From assembly GCA_020064725.1 (NCBI GenBank), contig JAGTWJ010000019.1, forward strand, positions 2,976,001 to 3,040,000: 64,000 nucleotides of DNA. Direction: 5' to 3'. The notes beneath the pieces were generated by a model. That model was not told the DNA's origin, ran no database searches, and saw only the letters and a list, made by a program, of their open reading frames with translations. This document shows, piece by piece, positions 22,801-34,639 of the stretch (position 1 is the stretch's first letter; every line of letters starts with the position of its first letter). Source of the stretch: Drechslerella dactyloides. Taxonomy: Eukaryota; Ascomycota; Orbiliomycetes; Orbiliales; Orbiliaceae. A program made the translations under genes and the position numbers.

Positions 22801-24397
22801 AAATAGGCTTTTAGAATTATTATAGAAATATTAACTTCTATTTATATTAATAATTTTAAATTATAAAATTTAAAAATTAATATTAAGATAAAAATATTTT
22901 TTAAGATTTAAAAAACCTTAATTTTTTTTCTTCAATTATTTCAAATTATATATCTTTTTTTATTAATTTTAAGAAAATAAGGACTAGATAACTATATTTT
23001 TAAATAAATTATTAATAGTAATTATATAGTTTTAAAAAAACTTATACTTCTTTAAATATTTTAAATATTAGTTAATTTTATATAACATATTTTTTTAGGT
23101 CTATTTATATATTATATAAAATTATAATAATTTTTAGAACTTCAATTTTAGTAATTTTAAATTTAAATTTCTCTAATTTAATCTTAAGTTTATATTCATT
23201 TAAGATTTTAAGAATTTAGTTAACATATTTTTAATATTTATTAAAATCTATATTATAGATAAGGATATTATTTAGGTATATTATATATATATTATTAATA
23301 TATTTTCTTAAAATATGATTTATAAATATTTGAAATAATATAAATATATTAATTAATTTAAAAAATATAACTAAATATTTAAATAGTTTATATTTGGTTC
23401 TAAAAACAGTTTTTTATTTTTTTTTAAAATTAATCCTAATATTATAGTATATATTAATAAAATTAAGTTTTGTATAAACTATAATATTTAATATTTTATT
23501 AAAAAATTTATTAATAAAAAATAAGAATTTTCTATTTTTAATAGTTATTACATTAAGAATTTAATAATTAATACAAATTCATAATTTATCTAAATCTTTT
23601 TTTTTATAAATAAAATAAAATATTTTATTAATAAATTAAAAGATTATATATATATATTTTAAAATTTTTTTAATATATTTTTAGAATATTACTATTTCTT
23701 AATTAATATATCTATAAATAGATATAAATCTTAATTATATTTTTTTTTATAAAAGTATTAAATATTTAAATAAGTTAATTTCTAATAAAATTTATCTTTC
23801 TAATACAAATTAGAAAATATTTCTTCTTTTCTTTAATATCTACCTAAAAATATCTAATATTTTAATTATTATATATAACTCTCTAATTTAAATATAAACT
23901 TATTATAAGATTTTTAATTTATATTTATATTTATTCTTCATTTCTTTTTTAGATAAATATATCATAAATTATAAATAGATCCTTTTTAAAATATTTCTAT
24001 TAATTAGTTATATTCTATTAATTTTCTAACAATTATAATTATTAAAAATAATTTCTCTTTTTTTCTAGTTAATATTAAAATTATATTTTATTAACTATAG
24101 AAATTTAAAAACTAACAAAATATTTTTTAAAAGATCTAGAATATTAATAATATATTCCTCCAAATATTTATTAATAAATAATTTAAGGGTTATTTCTTAA
24201 ATAATTTTTCTTAAAGTTTAATATAAAAAAATAATAATTTAATAAATATTAATTTTTTATTCTATTCTAAATTAATATTTCTATATTATTATAGTAAAAA
24301 TATAATTCTCTTTTATTTTATTATCTATTAAAATTTTTATAAGATTTCTAAAAATTAATAAAATAAAAATAATTTTTTTTTATTAGAAATTTAGGTT
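19830..24397 (-). pseudogene. G1 pol: protease, RT, RNase H, integrase, chromodomain (decayed)
   Basis: Aligns collinearly with G2 34640-38095, reading right to left: protease region near 24340, RT about 23350-23800, RNase H about 22500-22850, integrase about 20050-22350 and chromodomain about 19870-20050. Foldback D2 splits the integrase. Essentially every frame is closed; identification rests on alignment to G2 and G3. Confidence 0.75.
20754..21832. mobile_element. Foldback DNA element D2
   Basis: 1,079 bp with long inverted repeats (about 20754-21170 against 21420-21832), TA duplications at 20752-20753 and 21833-21834. Ends begin ACGTCAACGATAAGCGACCG with two sites AAGCGACCGAGCAG 17 bp apart, identical to each other but different from those of D1 and D3. 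Removing it restores G1 integrase sequence matching G2 near 35525. Non-coding. Confidence 0.9.
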
Positions 24398-24800
24398 TGC
24401 CCGACTGAAAAGGAGGGTTCTACTTAAACTCCCCTGCGCGCCCGGGCTGCACCACACCAGATTTTGCCGGTGGTGTCTGGCAAAAAATGTGTTGTTTTTT
24501 GCGAACTTAGAAATTTTAGACCCCTCGTGCCCCGGAGGCCGAATGCCCGGCCCCCGCCCTACCGGGCTCGCACGAGATGAGGGGTTTTGAGAAAAGTTTG
24601 AACGTTTTGGGATTTAGAGTTTATAACGGCCGCAATAGCTGCAATGGTCGCAATGGCCGCAATGGCCGCAATAGCTGCAATAACCGCAATAGCTGCAATG
24701 GCCACAATAGCTATAACTACCATAAAGCAGTAACTAAGAAATATCTAGATTTATAGCAGGCTTTTCAGTCGGGTTTAAGTGCCGCAACGCGGCCTTCTAG
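24398..24800 (+). mobile_element. Helitron-like element E (p5)
   Basis: 5-prime TGCCCGACTGAAAAGGAGGG; 3-prime CAGTCGGGTTTAAGTGCC, hairpin GCCGC-AAC-GCGGC, CTTCTAG before T. Excising it joins G1 protease-region sequence that matches G2 near 38090 without gain or loss. Retains high GC and carries the hallmark aaaaaatgtgttgttttttg. Confidence 0.85.
24629..24721. repeat. 9-bp minisatellite in E (p5)
   Basis: About ten copies of GCAATAGCT/GCAATGGCC with C/T and G/A variants between units. CpA sites vary as if RIP had acted on some copies only. Confidence 0.85.
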
Positions 24801-26726
24801 TTTTATTTTAATTTATTTTTATTAATTTTAAAATATATTTAATTTTTTAATTTATAATTTAAATTATTAATTATTTTTTATGCCCGACTGAAAGGAGGGA
24901 ACTAGTTGAACCCCCCCGCACGCACGGCAGGCCCCGCTGTATGGCAAAACTGGTGGTGGCCCCCAAAAAATGTGTTGTTTTTTGCCAACTTAGAAATTTT
25001 AGACAGCCCGTGCCTCGGCGGCCGAAACTCCGGCCGAAACTCGGCCGAGCACAGCCACACAGCCACGCCCGTCGTACCAGCCACGCTCGGCACACAACAA
25101 ACACGCTCGGCACACCACGCCCACGCCCACGCCCATACCCATGCCACGCTGTCGGCCAAAATTAATTAACGTCAATAATAAGCGAATGGATTAGACAAGT
25201 GAGTGGATCACCTCACTATACCTATGTACCTACCACTCCTTCTATACCTTATATTTCCATAACCACTGTAATACCTACCTCTACAACTAAATCCAAAATT
25301 TTTTTAACTATTAAAGCTATAAAAAAAAACCAAAAATTAAATATTTAAGCTACTATTAAATATTATAATATTCCTTATACCACCTTAGTCTACTAATATA
25401 ATGGCTGTTTTTTATGATATAATAATATTTTTAAATTACAAAACCTTATAAAATTAGAGAAAAATACTATTATTTAATATATATTTAAACTATATATACA
25501 ATCTTTTTATTTTAGACTAAATAATGTAAAAGATATGGTTAACTAACTGCTACTAGCATATAGCAATAATAGTATATAACATATTAATAAAAAATAGGTT
25601 GATAACTTTATTAAATACTACCTAAAACTATAAATATATTTATTTAAGAAATATAATTATTAATAAATAAAATACAAAGATCTTGTATTTATTAGCAAGT
25701 GGTTTTAGCTAATAAAAACTATAAAAACTAAGTATAGTATTATAAATAATAATATTTACAACTTTAATAAAATTAGTTTTACAATAAATATAATATCTAT
25801 AACTACTATTGTTATAGATACTAAAATATATAATAAAACTAAGCTAACACAGCCTAAGAATCACAAATAAGCAATAATTATTTAAGAAATAAATGTAGAA
25901 GATTAAATAGTACTACTATTTATTATTTTTACTAAATAATACCACTTAGTTAGTTAATATATAATAATAAAATTACCAGCAAATTAAATTATTATATTTT
26001 TTAATAATGACTAAATAATGAACAAATTTACTCTACAATAGTTAAAGTACTTTAATAAATTTATAATATGGTACTATATTTTGGACTATTAACTATTAAT
26101 TCTAGATAGTTATAAAAGCTATTACTCTATTACCTTTAAACTATACTATTAAGAGTATAAGATTGTTATAATTTATATACTACTATATTTATTATATATT
26201 CTTTAGTTATTGGATATTGGCTGTTTTAAACTATTAAAATAAATATATAATTATAAAATAGAGAGCTTAGTATATATATATATATTAACTATATTTCTAA
26301 GCTGGAGTTTCTCACTAGATTCTACAAAGTATTTATTACTGCAATAACACCTAAAAACATATACAGCAGTTTTGCTAGAACTAGTATTATACCTTATAAC
26401 CCTAACAGAGTTTTATCAAAGCTAGATATACAATTGCTAGCAGTTACTCTAACAAATTTATATCCAAATACTGTAAATATGGTAGTTATCTGGATTATAA
26501 AAATACTATTAAATCTATCAAAAACTAACTTATAAACAAGCCTAATTAAAAACCAGATTATCTAATATTAGAATAGCTTTCCTATATTATTACTAGTAGC
26601 TGTAGACTAGCTATCTAAAAGAATACAAACTATAATATATTAATTAGTATTTATATGTGTAGAGAATACAACACTATACTCTATTAATAAAGTATTAAAT
26701 AAACAATAATAGGTAAAAAGATAATA

Positions 26727-28618
26727 ACGTATTCCACAAGCGAGCGGACCACACAAGTGAGCGGACCACCTCTTAACACTGGTGTGACTATTTTTCTTCT
26801 GTATCATATTACCTCTATAATTACTATTATGGCTGTTATTATGACTGAATCTTAAGTTATTCTAGCTATTAAAGTTTTGGAAAAATATTAAAAATTAAGT
26901 ATTTGAGCTACTGTTAAGTTTTATGATATCTTTTATATTACTTTACTATACTGGTATAATGGCTGTATTTTGAAGGTAGATAGTATTTTTAAATTGTAAA
27001 ACTTTATAAAATTAGAAGAGGATGTTATTGTTTAGTATATATTTAAGCTGTTTGTGTGGTCTTTTTATCTTAAGTTGGGTAATATAGAAGATATGGCTAA
27101 TTAGCTGTTGTTGATGTGTGCTGGTGATAGTATATGACATGTTGGTAAGAATTGAGTGGTAAATTTTGTAAAATGCTGTTTAGAGTTCTAGATGTGTTTG
27201 TCTAGAAAGTATGACTACTAGTGAGTTAAATATAAAGATCTGGATTTTATTTAAAAGTGGTTTCAGCTTTTATAAATAATAAAAGTAAAGTATGGTATTA
27301 TGGATAGTAATATTTATAACTTTAATAAAATAGACTTTGTAATAGGCATGATTTTTATAATTATGGTTGTTATAGGAGCTGAAATATGTGATAAAGTTAA
27401 GCTAGCACAGCCTGGGAATTGTGAATAGGTAATAGTTATTTAGGGGATAAGTATGGAAGGTTGGGTAATACTGTTATTTATTATCCTAGTTGGTTAACAC
27501 CACTTAGCTAGCTGGTATACAGAGATTAACTTACTAAATAACTGGGTTATTATACTTTCTAATAATAGCTGGATAATAAATGAGGTTGCTGTAAAATAAT
27601 TAAAGTATTTTAATTACTTTACAATACGATACTGTATTTTAAACTATTGGTTATTAATTTTAGATGGTTATAATAGCTACTATTTAGTATTTTTCAAGCT
27701 TTACTATCAAAAGTATAAGATTATTATAGTTTATATACTATCATATTCTTCATATCTTCTTTAGCTGTTAGATATTAGGTGCTTTAGACTATTGAAGCAG
27801 GTGTATAATCACTAAATAAAAGATTTAATATATATATATATTAATTATATTAATAAGCTAAAATTTCTCTCTAGATTCTATAGAATATTTATTGTTGTAA
27901 TAATATCTAAGAATATATGTAGTAGTTTTGCTGGAGCTGGTATTGTATCTTATAATCTTAATAAAGTTTTTTTAAAGCTAAATGTACAGCTACTAGTGTT
28001 TACCCTAATGAATTCATATCTTAATATTGTAAATACAGTAATTATTTGGATAATAAAAACTTTAATAAATCTTTTAAAAGCTGGCCTATAATTAGAATTT
28101 ATTAAAAACTAGATTACCTAGTATTAGGATAGTTTTTTAATATCATTACTAGCTGTTGTAGACTAATTTATTAAAAGGGTGTAGATAATAATACACCAGC
28201 TAGTATTTATATAAACAAAGAATATAATACTGTGCTCTGTTAATAAGATATTAAGTAAGTGTTGGTAGGTGAAAAGATAGTATATATAGTATGGAGGTAT
28301 GTTTATTATATACTAGGTTGGTGAAATCCTGGATGATAATGTTGTAAGTAGACAAGGTGAGTAGGTAGGATATCTAAACTGTTAAAGTAGCCTCTAGTTA
28401 GAGGCCACCTTTGGAAAAATAATTTACTATAGTAGTTGTGGTGAGCCTAAATATAATATTTAAATATATTAGTAGGTATCTTAAATATATAATTAAGTGA
28501 ATTAGTATGTATGTAGCCCAATATAATGGCAGTGTGGCTGTGAAGCCAGTGTTTTTGTTAGGATGGGGTGTTAAGGTGGTTTGTTTACTTGTGTGGTCCG
28601 CTTGCTTGTAGAATATAT
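26727..28618 (+). mobile_element. Fot1/pogo-like family A copy A3
   Basis: 1,892 bp, left end ACGTATTCCACAAGCGAGCG intact, right end RIP-altered (gaatatat for GAATACGT). The TA duplication is clear on the left (26725-26726) and mutated on the right. Inserted in the transposase tail of B3. Confidence 0.92.
26830..28575 (+). pseudogene. Transposase of family A in A3, RIP-inactivated
   Basis: Collinear with the A2 transposase: N-terminus ESQVIL-type near 26850, first catalytic site NFNKIDFVIG near 27322 (Asp to Asn), LDGYNSYYL near 27660 and LDIRCFRLLK near 27770. Numerous TAA, TAG and TGA codons. Confidence 0.8.
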
Positions 28619-28677
28619 AATATAAAAATATGTTTACCATATACCAAACAAATAATATACTAAACCAAAATACTATA

Positions 28678-30569
28678 ACGTATTCCACAAGTGAGCGGAC
28701 CACACAAGCAAGCAAACCACCTCAATATCCCACCCCAGCAAAAACACCGGCTTCATGGCCATATTGCTATTACACTATGCTACATACATACTAATTTGCT
28801 TGGTTATATGTTTAAGATACCTGTTGGTATGTTTGAATGTTATGTTTAGGTTTACTACAACTGCTGTAGTGAATTATCTTTCCAGAGATAGCCTCTGGCT
28901 AGGGGCTGCTTCAACAATTTAGATGCCCTACCTGTTCACCCTGCCTACTTACAGCATTATCATCCAGGATTTTATTAGCCTAGTGTATGGTAAGCATGCC
29001 TCCATGTTGTATGCGCTGTCTTTTTGTTTGCTGGTGTTTACTTAACACCTTATTAGTAGAGCACAGTATTATATTCTCTGCTTGTATAAGCGCTAGTTGG
29101 TGTATTATTATCTGCACCCTTTTAGTAAATTGGTCCACAACAGCTAGTAACAATGTTGAAAAACTATTTTGATGCTGGGTAATCTAATTTTTGATGAGTT
29201 CTAATTGTAGGCCAGTTTTTGAAGGATTTATTGAGGTTTTTGTTGTCCAGATGGTTACTGTATTTGTGGTATTAAAACGTGAATTTATTAAGATAAACAC
29301 TAACAGCTACACATCTAGTTTTAAGAGGACTTTGTCAGGATTATAAGGTATAATACTAGTTTTAGCAAAGCTGCTGTGTATATTCTTAGGTGTTATTGTA
29401 GTAGTAAATACCCTATAAAACCCAGAGAGAAACTCTAGTTTGCTGATATGGTTAATATGTGTATGTATTAAGTCCTCTATCTGGCGACTATACACCTGCT
29501 TCAATGGCCCAAAGTATCTAATGTTTAACAGCTGAAGAAGATATAAAAAATATGATGGTATGTAGACTATAATAATCTTATACTCTTAACAGTAAAGTTT
29601 GAAAGATGTTGAGTAATAGCTGTTATGGCTATTTAAGACTAATAACCAGTAATTTGAAATGCAGCACTGTGTTGTAAAGTGGTTGAAATACTTTAACCAC
29701 TCTACAGCAACTTTATTTGTTGTTTAGCCATTATCAGAAAATATAATAACCCAGTTATTTGGTAAATTGGTCTCTGTATACCAGCTAACTAGGTGGTATT
29801 AACCAACTAAGATAATAAATGGTGGTATTGCCCAACCTTCCACACCTATCCCCTGAATGACTGTTACCCATTCACGATTCCCAGGCTGTGCCAGCTTAGC
29901 TTTATCACATATTTCAGCTCCTATGACAACCATAGTTATAGAGATCATGCCCATTACAAAGCCTGTTTTATTAAAGTTATAGATATTACTGTCCATAATA
30001 CCATACTTCACTTTTATTACTTATAAAAGCTGAAACCACTTTTGAATAAGGTCTGGGTTTTTGTATTTAGCTCACTAGTAATCGTACTTTCTAGATAGAC
30101 ACATTTGAAGCTCTAGACAGCATTTTACAAAGTTTGCCGCCTAATTTTTACTGACACATCATATACTATTGCCAGCATGCATCAACAGCAGCTAGTTAGC
30201 CATATCTTCCATATTATCCAACCTAAAATAAAAAGACTGTGTAGATAGCTTAAGTATATACTGAATAATAATGTTCTTTTCTAATTTTATAAGGTTTTGT
30301 GATTTAGGGGTATTGTCTGCTTTTGAAGTATGGCTGTTATATTGGTATAGTAGAATAGTATAAAAAATATCATAAAGCTTAGCAGTAGCTTGAATGCTTA
30401 ATTTTTGATCTTTTTCCAGAACTTTAATAGCTAGAATAATTTGGGATTTAGTCGTAGTGGTAGCTATAATAGTGGTTGTGGAGGTAATATGGTGCGGAAG
30501 AGGAGTGGTTGCACCGGTGTTGAGAGGTGGTCTGCTCGCTTGTGTGGTCCGCTTGCTTGTGGAATACGT
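28678..30569 (-). mobile_element. Fot1/pogo-like family A copy A4 (least damaged)
   Basis: 1,892 bp with TA duplications at 28676-28677 and 30570-30571, inverted relative to A3 and only 59 bp from it, also in the tail of B3. It keeps visibly more GC than the other copies and so is the best template for a family consensus. Confidence 0.95.
28730..30464 (-). pseudogene. Transposase of family A in A4, mildly RIP-damaged
   Basis: The start codon appears as ATA (complement near 30464), whereas A5 has ATG. The N-terminus reads TKSQIILAIKVLEKDQKLSIQ with CAA codons still intact that are TAA in A2. Open pieces at 29799-30011 (YNFNKTGFVMGMIS, QPGNREWVTVIQGIG) and 29307-29504 (LIHTHINHISKLEFLSGFYR) cover parts of the DDE domain. 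The first catalytic Asp is Asn here. The plus-strand ORF at 28987-29172 and the minus ORF at 28398-28715 spanning A3 and A4 are chance frames. Confidence 0.85.
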
Positions 30570-30841
30570 TAGATAATATAAACAAATAAAACCACAAAAC
30601 TATTAAAATAATATATAACTAAAAAAAAGCTTTAAAAAAGTATTATATTATAATTAATACAATAAAACTAAATATAATATTTAAATATATTAAAAGATAT
30701 TTTAAACATATAAATAAACTATTTAGTATATATCTAACCCAAAACTATAGTATTATAATAATAAAATCAATATTTTCATTAAAATGGGGTAGTGAGGTGA
30801 TCCGCTTGCTTGTCTAATCCATTCACTTATCATTGACGTTA

Positions 30842-31176
30842 TAAAAAATTAATAAAATTAATTATAAAAAATTAATAAAATTAATTATAAAAAATTAATA
30901 AAATTAATTATAAAAAATTAATAAAATTAATTATAAAAAATTAATAAAATTAATTATAAAAAATTAATAAAATTAATTATAAAAAATTAATAAAATTAAT
31001 TATAAAAAATTAATAAAATTAATTATAAAAAATTAATAAAATTAATTATAAAAAATTAATAAAATTAATTATAAAAAATTAATAAAATTAATTATAAAAA
31101 ATTAATAAAATTAATTATAAAAAATTAATAAAATTAATTATAAAAAATTAATAAAATTAATTATAAAAAATTAATA
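30842..31176. repeat. 23-bp minisatellite in E (p6)
   Basis: About 14.5 nearly perfect copies of a 23-bp unit, ataaaaaattaataaaatt plus aatt. The homogeneity contrasts with the RIP-scarred surroundings and suggests recent expansion. B3 sits at its left edge. Confidence 0.92.
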
Positions 31177-31185
31177 CAATGCCTT

Positions 31186-31243
31186 CAGGAGGGGCCGGCG
31201 AAGGCGACGGAGTCGCCAAAGCCGGGCCTGACTGAAGGCCTTA
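31186..31243. repeat. GC-rich cruciform cassette, second copy
   Basis: Same nested palindrome as at 14209: GCCTTCAGGAGGGGCCGGC, central GGCGAC-GGA-GTCGCC, closing GCCGGGCC and TGAAGGC. Lies directly after the minisatellite, as in the other two E elements that carry it. Confidence 0.85.
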
Positions 31244-31324
31244 TTATATATTTATATATTAAAACAGGCGTATTATACAGCTCAGTTTCAGGCGGGTTTA
31301 AGTGCTGCGCTAGCAGCCTTCTAG

Positions 31325-31956
31325 TTATATTTTTATAAAATATTATATTTATTTTTATTTTATTAATTAATAAAGTTATTTCTAAAATATTTCTAATATT
31401 AGTAATATTTTTTTTTTTTATTATATTAACAGATATATCTTTTAACTATTTTTAGTCTATTAAAGTTGTAGAAATATTTTAGATAATAAATATATTTCTT
31501 TTTTATAAAATATTTATAATTATATTGTTTTTTATTTTTATATTCTATAAAGTAATATATATAATATTTATAAAAATATTTAATTTTTGTTTTTAGTATT
31601 TTTTTTATATATTTTTAATAAAAATAGTTTTTTAAATTTTTTTTTTTTTTTTATATATATTAAAAAATTTAATATATATTATATATAGTATATAGGGTAG
31701 TTCTTTCAATTTATTATCTATAATATATTCAATTTTATCTAAATTATTATTTTAATTAAGATAGTTATTTTTTATTATTTTTTTATAAATTATTTTATTT
31801 TTTTTATATTTTTATATTAATTTTTTAATTTATTTTAAAATATATTCTAAAATTTATTTAATTTATATTAATTTTTTTTATTCTTTTTATTTAATATTAT
31901 TGTAGTAATATATATAATAATTATCTTATATTTTAAAATATCTAATATAATAAATA
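31325..31956 (-). pseudogene. G1 segment: cysteine-rich region between gag and protease
   Basis: Collinear with G2 38190-38820 on the minus strand. Fully RIP-converted so that the cysteine codons are mostly lost. It stops at 31956 where G3 inserted and resumes at 52617. Confidence 0.7.
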
Positions 31957-32642
31957 TGTTATGGGATAACAGCGCAACACCCGAATATCCTACACAGACC
32001 AGATTCCCATACAGACACTCAGTCCACATAGTACATAAAGTAATAACATATCTATATACTATGTAGAATGGACTCCTATATAGGATATATGATTATATAG
32101 ATTTATTCTATATAGACTATTGATCTATATAATATATTCTATTATATGGGTAGCAAGACTATATAGATAATATAGTTATATGAAATCTTGGATTATATAG
32201 AAGGATATTGTTATATAAAAATATTACTATTATAATATTTTTTTCTGAGTAGGAGTTACTGTGATGATTTATGGTTATATGAGTATTTAGTGCTTAAAAT
32301 ATTTAGTGTTTAGTTGAGTGCTGAATAAGATAAATACTAAGCTATTTAAACAATATATTAATATATTTTTATTAATTTATGTATTAAGATATTATATATA
32401 TAATTAGTATATTTTACCTTGGAATTAATAGCTTCTCTCTTAAGAACCATTAATTAATATTTAAATTATAATATCTTAATAGTTAGTTTATTTATTATTG
32501 TTATTATATATTCTATTTTAATAGTAATTATTGTATTTGATATATATTTATTTTTTACTATTAAGAATTTATATAGTAATAACTGAGAGTTAGAAATTTT
32601 AGAATAAAATATATTTAATCTAGTCTTAGATTAAAGTGTAAT
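31957..32642 (+). repeat. 5-prime LTR of G3
   Basis: Starts TGTTATGGGATAACAGCGC and runs to gtgtaat; its last base is at 42034, on the far side of G2. Together with the inverted G2 LTR that follows it makes a 1.37-kb palindrome. It contains its own inner palindromes (for example the TGTTATGGGATAACA tip). Confidence 0.9.
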
Positions 32643-33329
32643 TGTTACACTTCGGCCCAGGACTGGGTTGAATATACTTTATTCTAAAATCCTTGACTCT
32701 CAGTTGCTACTATATAAATTTTTAATAATAAAAGATAAATATATATTAGGTATAATAATAACTGTTGGAATAGAATATATAATAATAATAGTAAATAGGT
32801 TGGTTATTGAGATACTAAAATTTAAGTATTAATTGATGATTTCCAAAAGAAAAACCATCAGTCCCAAAATAAAACATACTAATTATATACATAATATTTT
32901 AATACATAAAACAGTAAAAATGTGTTGATATATTGCCTAGATAACTTAATACTCACCTCACTCAGTATTTAGCTAAGTGCTGAGTATCCTGAGCACTAAG
33001 CACTCATGTGATCATAAATCATCATAGGGGCTCTTGCTTAGGGAGAAATATTATAATAATAATATTCTTCTATAGTAGTATTCTTTTATATAGTCCAAGA
33101 TTCTATATAATCATATTATTTATAAAGTCTTGTTTTTTATATAGTAAGATATATTTTATAAATTAATAATCTATATAAAACAAGTCTATATAATCATACA
33201 TTTTGTATAGAAATCCATTTTACATAATACATAAATATACTATTACTTTGTGTACTATGTGGGCTGGGTATTTGTATGGGAATCCGGTCTATACAGGATA
33301 TTTGGGTGTTACACTGTTATCTCATAACA
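32643..33329 (-). repeat. 3-prime LTR of G2
   Basis: TGTTACACTTCGGCCCAGG to CTCATAACA on the plus strand, 687 bp, direct repeat of 41342-42028. Confidence 0.92.
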
Positions 33330-33527
33330 CTATTCTCCTCCCCTATAAGAATTAGTGACATACTAATTTAAGTGTAGGTGTAAATAGTGTAGAATAAAAC
33401 GGTATAGGTTTTTGTATGTAGTATGCTTATATAATCCAAATAATATAACCTTCGGTTGAATGGTTCTTTCGCCATGTTTTCCTCTCTTTCCATAATTAAT
33501 TCTTCTTAATATAATCTTTCTGTTAGC

Positions 33528-34105
33528 ATGCCCGCCGACTGTTATAAGAAATCTTCCACTGATTGTTGTCTTAACCAGGTGCGAATTATTGAGAGGCGTT
33601 CAATAGTTTCTGCAGTAACATATGAGTTTTGTGTGTCTGGTTTGCATATCTGTAGGGTAAATTTGGATGTTGGCAAGAAGTGTTCTGTCTGTGTGTGTCA
33701 AAGGCGTTGCTGTGTTTTTTTTGATCCAAGTGGGTAGTCCTTCTTGTCTAATTCCTATGCTGATGGTTTGTCTGATTTATTCTAATGGAGTGTGCTCTCA
33801 GGGTTATCAATCACAAATGTAAGGAGTTGTAGAGGGCTAAGTAAGATTAGTCTCAACTTTTCCAAGAATTATTGTTATTAGCCAAGAAGTTAACAACTGC
33901 TTAAATAAGGATAACTCATCTCCATCAAGAATTAAACACTACTTCTTTAAAAATAAAGGCTGCCTTCAAAAAGGAAAAAACTTCAATCAAAAAACAAAAG
34001 AATTTTAAAAAGGAAGTCAGTATTTCTTTATCTAAGATTAAAAATTTAGAGTTATTTGATTTTGAGGCTTTTCTAAATAATAATATTGCAAGTCTTAATG
34101 TTTAA
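33528..34105 (+). pseudogene. Antisense ORF with cysteine cluster and coiled coil, G2 copy
   Basis: Plus-strand ORF opposite to pol, between chromodomain and LTR. ATG 33528 opens MPADCYKKSSTDCC; residues 45-65 hold CVSGLHICRVNLDVGKKCSV and CVCQRRCCVF, a compact C-x-C pattern suggesting a zinc-knuckle-like fold. A TAG at 33735 (CAG before RIP) interrupts; the frame then runs to about 33775. A second frame, from ATG 33788, reads INHKCKELQRAK, LFQELLLLAKKLTTAQ and IKNLELFDFEAFLNNN, with heptad-like leucines. The same two-frame layout occurs in G3. Similar small cysteine/coiled-coil ORFs are common in fungal repeats, but the function is not known to me. Confidence 0.6.
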
Positions 34106-34639
34106 TATAGTATCCTTCCAATATATATATATTGTTAAATATAACTGGTACTGGTTTATACTATGTTATATATGTATTTTTAAAAATTATTCCATAGGGT
34201 TCTGTTATACAAAAAGGGGTAAGATAAAGTAGGTTGTTAAAGGTATTCTATTTTTCTGTTATTTTTATTCCTTCATCTCCTTTTGATATAATAATAGTAT
34301 ATTTTGTTTGTTCCAATCATCAACAAGCACTAACTTTTAAACTAGCTATACCACAATTTTATTTTAAGGCCAAAGCAAATATCAATACCTTAAATAAGGT
34401 TGCTTATCATCATAATAGTATGTACAAGGTTATAAATAAATTGGTTCATACCTTGAAGAAGGGTAAGTTCTACATATATACAAGTTTCTTACATTTAATG
34501 GTAGTTTTAATGTTAGAGAATGTAATTCCAAGATAAGATAAGTTTTTTTTGATATAATTATTATAATCAATTTTTTACATTCTGACATTTCTTTTTAGAT
34601 TTTTTTTGGGGTTATCTTAGTAGTAGGTCTTATCCTGCT

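Larger units (their letters stand above)
25270..30795 (+). pseudogene. Transposase of family B in B3, interrupted twice and RIP-inactivated
   Basis: Plus-strand frame collinear with B2: helix-turn-helix region near 25290, first catalytic site near 25760, LDSYKSYYS near 26105, C-terminal end of the DDE domain near 26280-26420. The two family A insertions fall in the C-terminal tail. Dense stops; ATG replaced. No function possible. Confidence 0.7.
25169..30839 (+). mobile_element. Fot1/pogo-like family B copy B3, hosting A3 and A4
   Basis: Ends ACGTCAATAATAAGCGAATG and complement, TA duplications at 25167-25168 and 30840-30841. Subtracting A3 and A4 with their duplications leaves about 1,883 bp, the family length. 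The pieces 25169-26724, 28619-28675 and 30572-30839 are collinear with B2. Confidence 0.92.
24881..31324 (+). mobile_element. Helitron-like element E (p6), opened by nested transposons
   Basis: 5-prime TGCCCGACTGAAAGGAGGGA at 24881, 3-prime CAGGCGGGTTTAAGTGC (one change), hairpin GCTGC-GCTA-GCAGC and CTTCTAG at 31324. Its own parts are 24881-25166 and 30842-31324; between them lies B3 with A3 and A4. The outer flanks join G1 sequence collinear with G2 from 38095 to about 38190. ORFs on both strands at 24871-25169 reflect GC-rich leader and CCCACG repeats and are not genes. Confidence 0.85.

Noticed and set aside
24871..25169. Four overlapping ORFs on both strands
   Set aside because: They lie in the GC-rich leader of an E element and the CCCACG repeats; long frames on both strands come from composition, not coding.
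30842..31176. CRISPR-like array
   Set aside because: The repeats are contiguous with no spacers and the context is eukaryotic.
31957..33329. A single long foldback element
   Set aside because: The halves are LTRs of two different chromoviruses; the GTAAT duplication and equal LTR lengths show this.
34234..34536. 100-codon plus-strand ORF
   Set aside because: Between the antisense ORF and pol in G2; in G1 and G3 the frame is not kept, and I saw no motif. A link to the antisense gene cannot be fully excluded.
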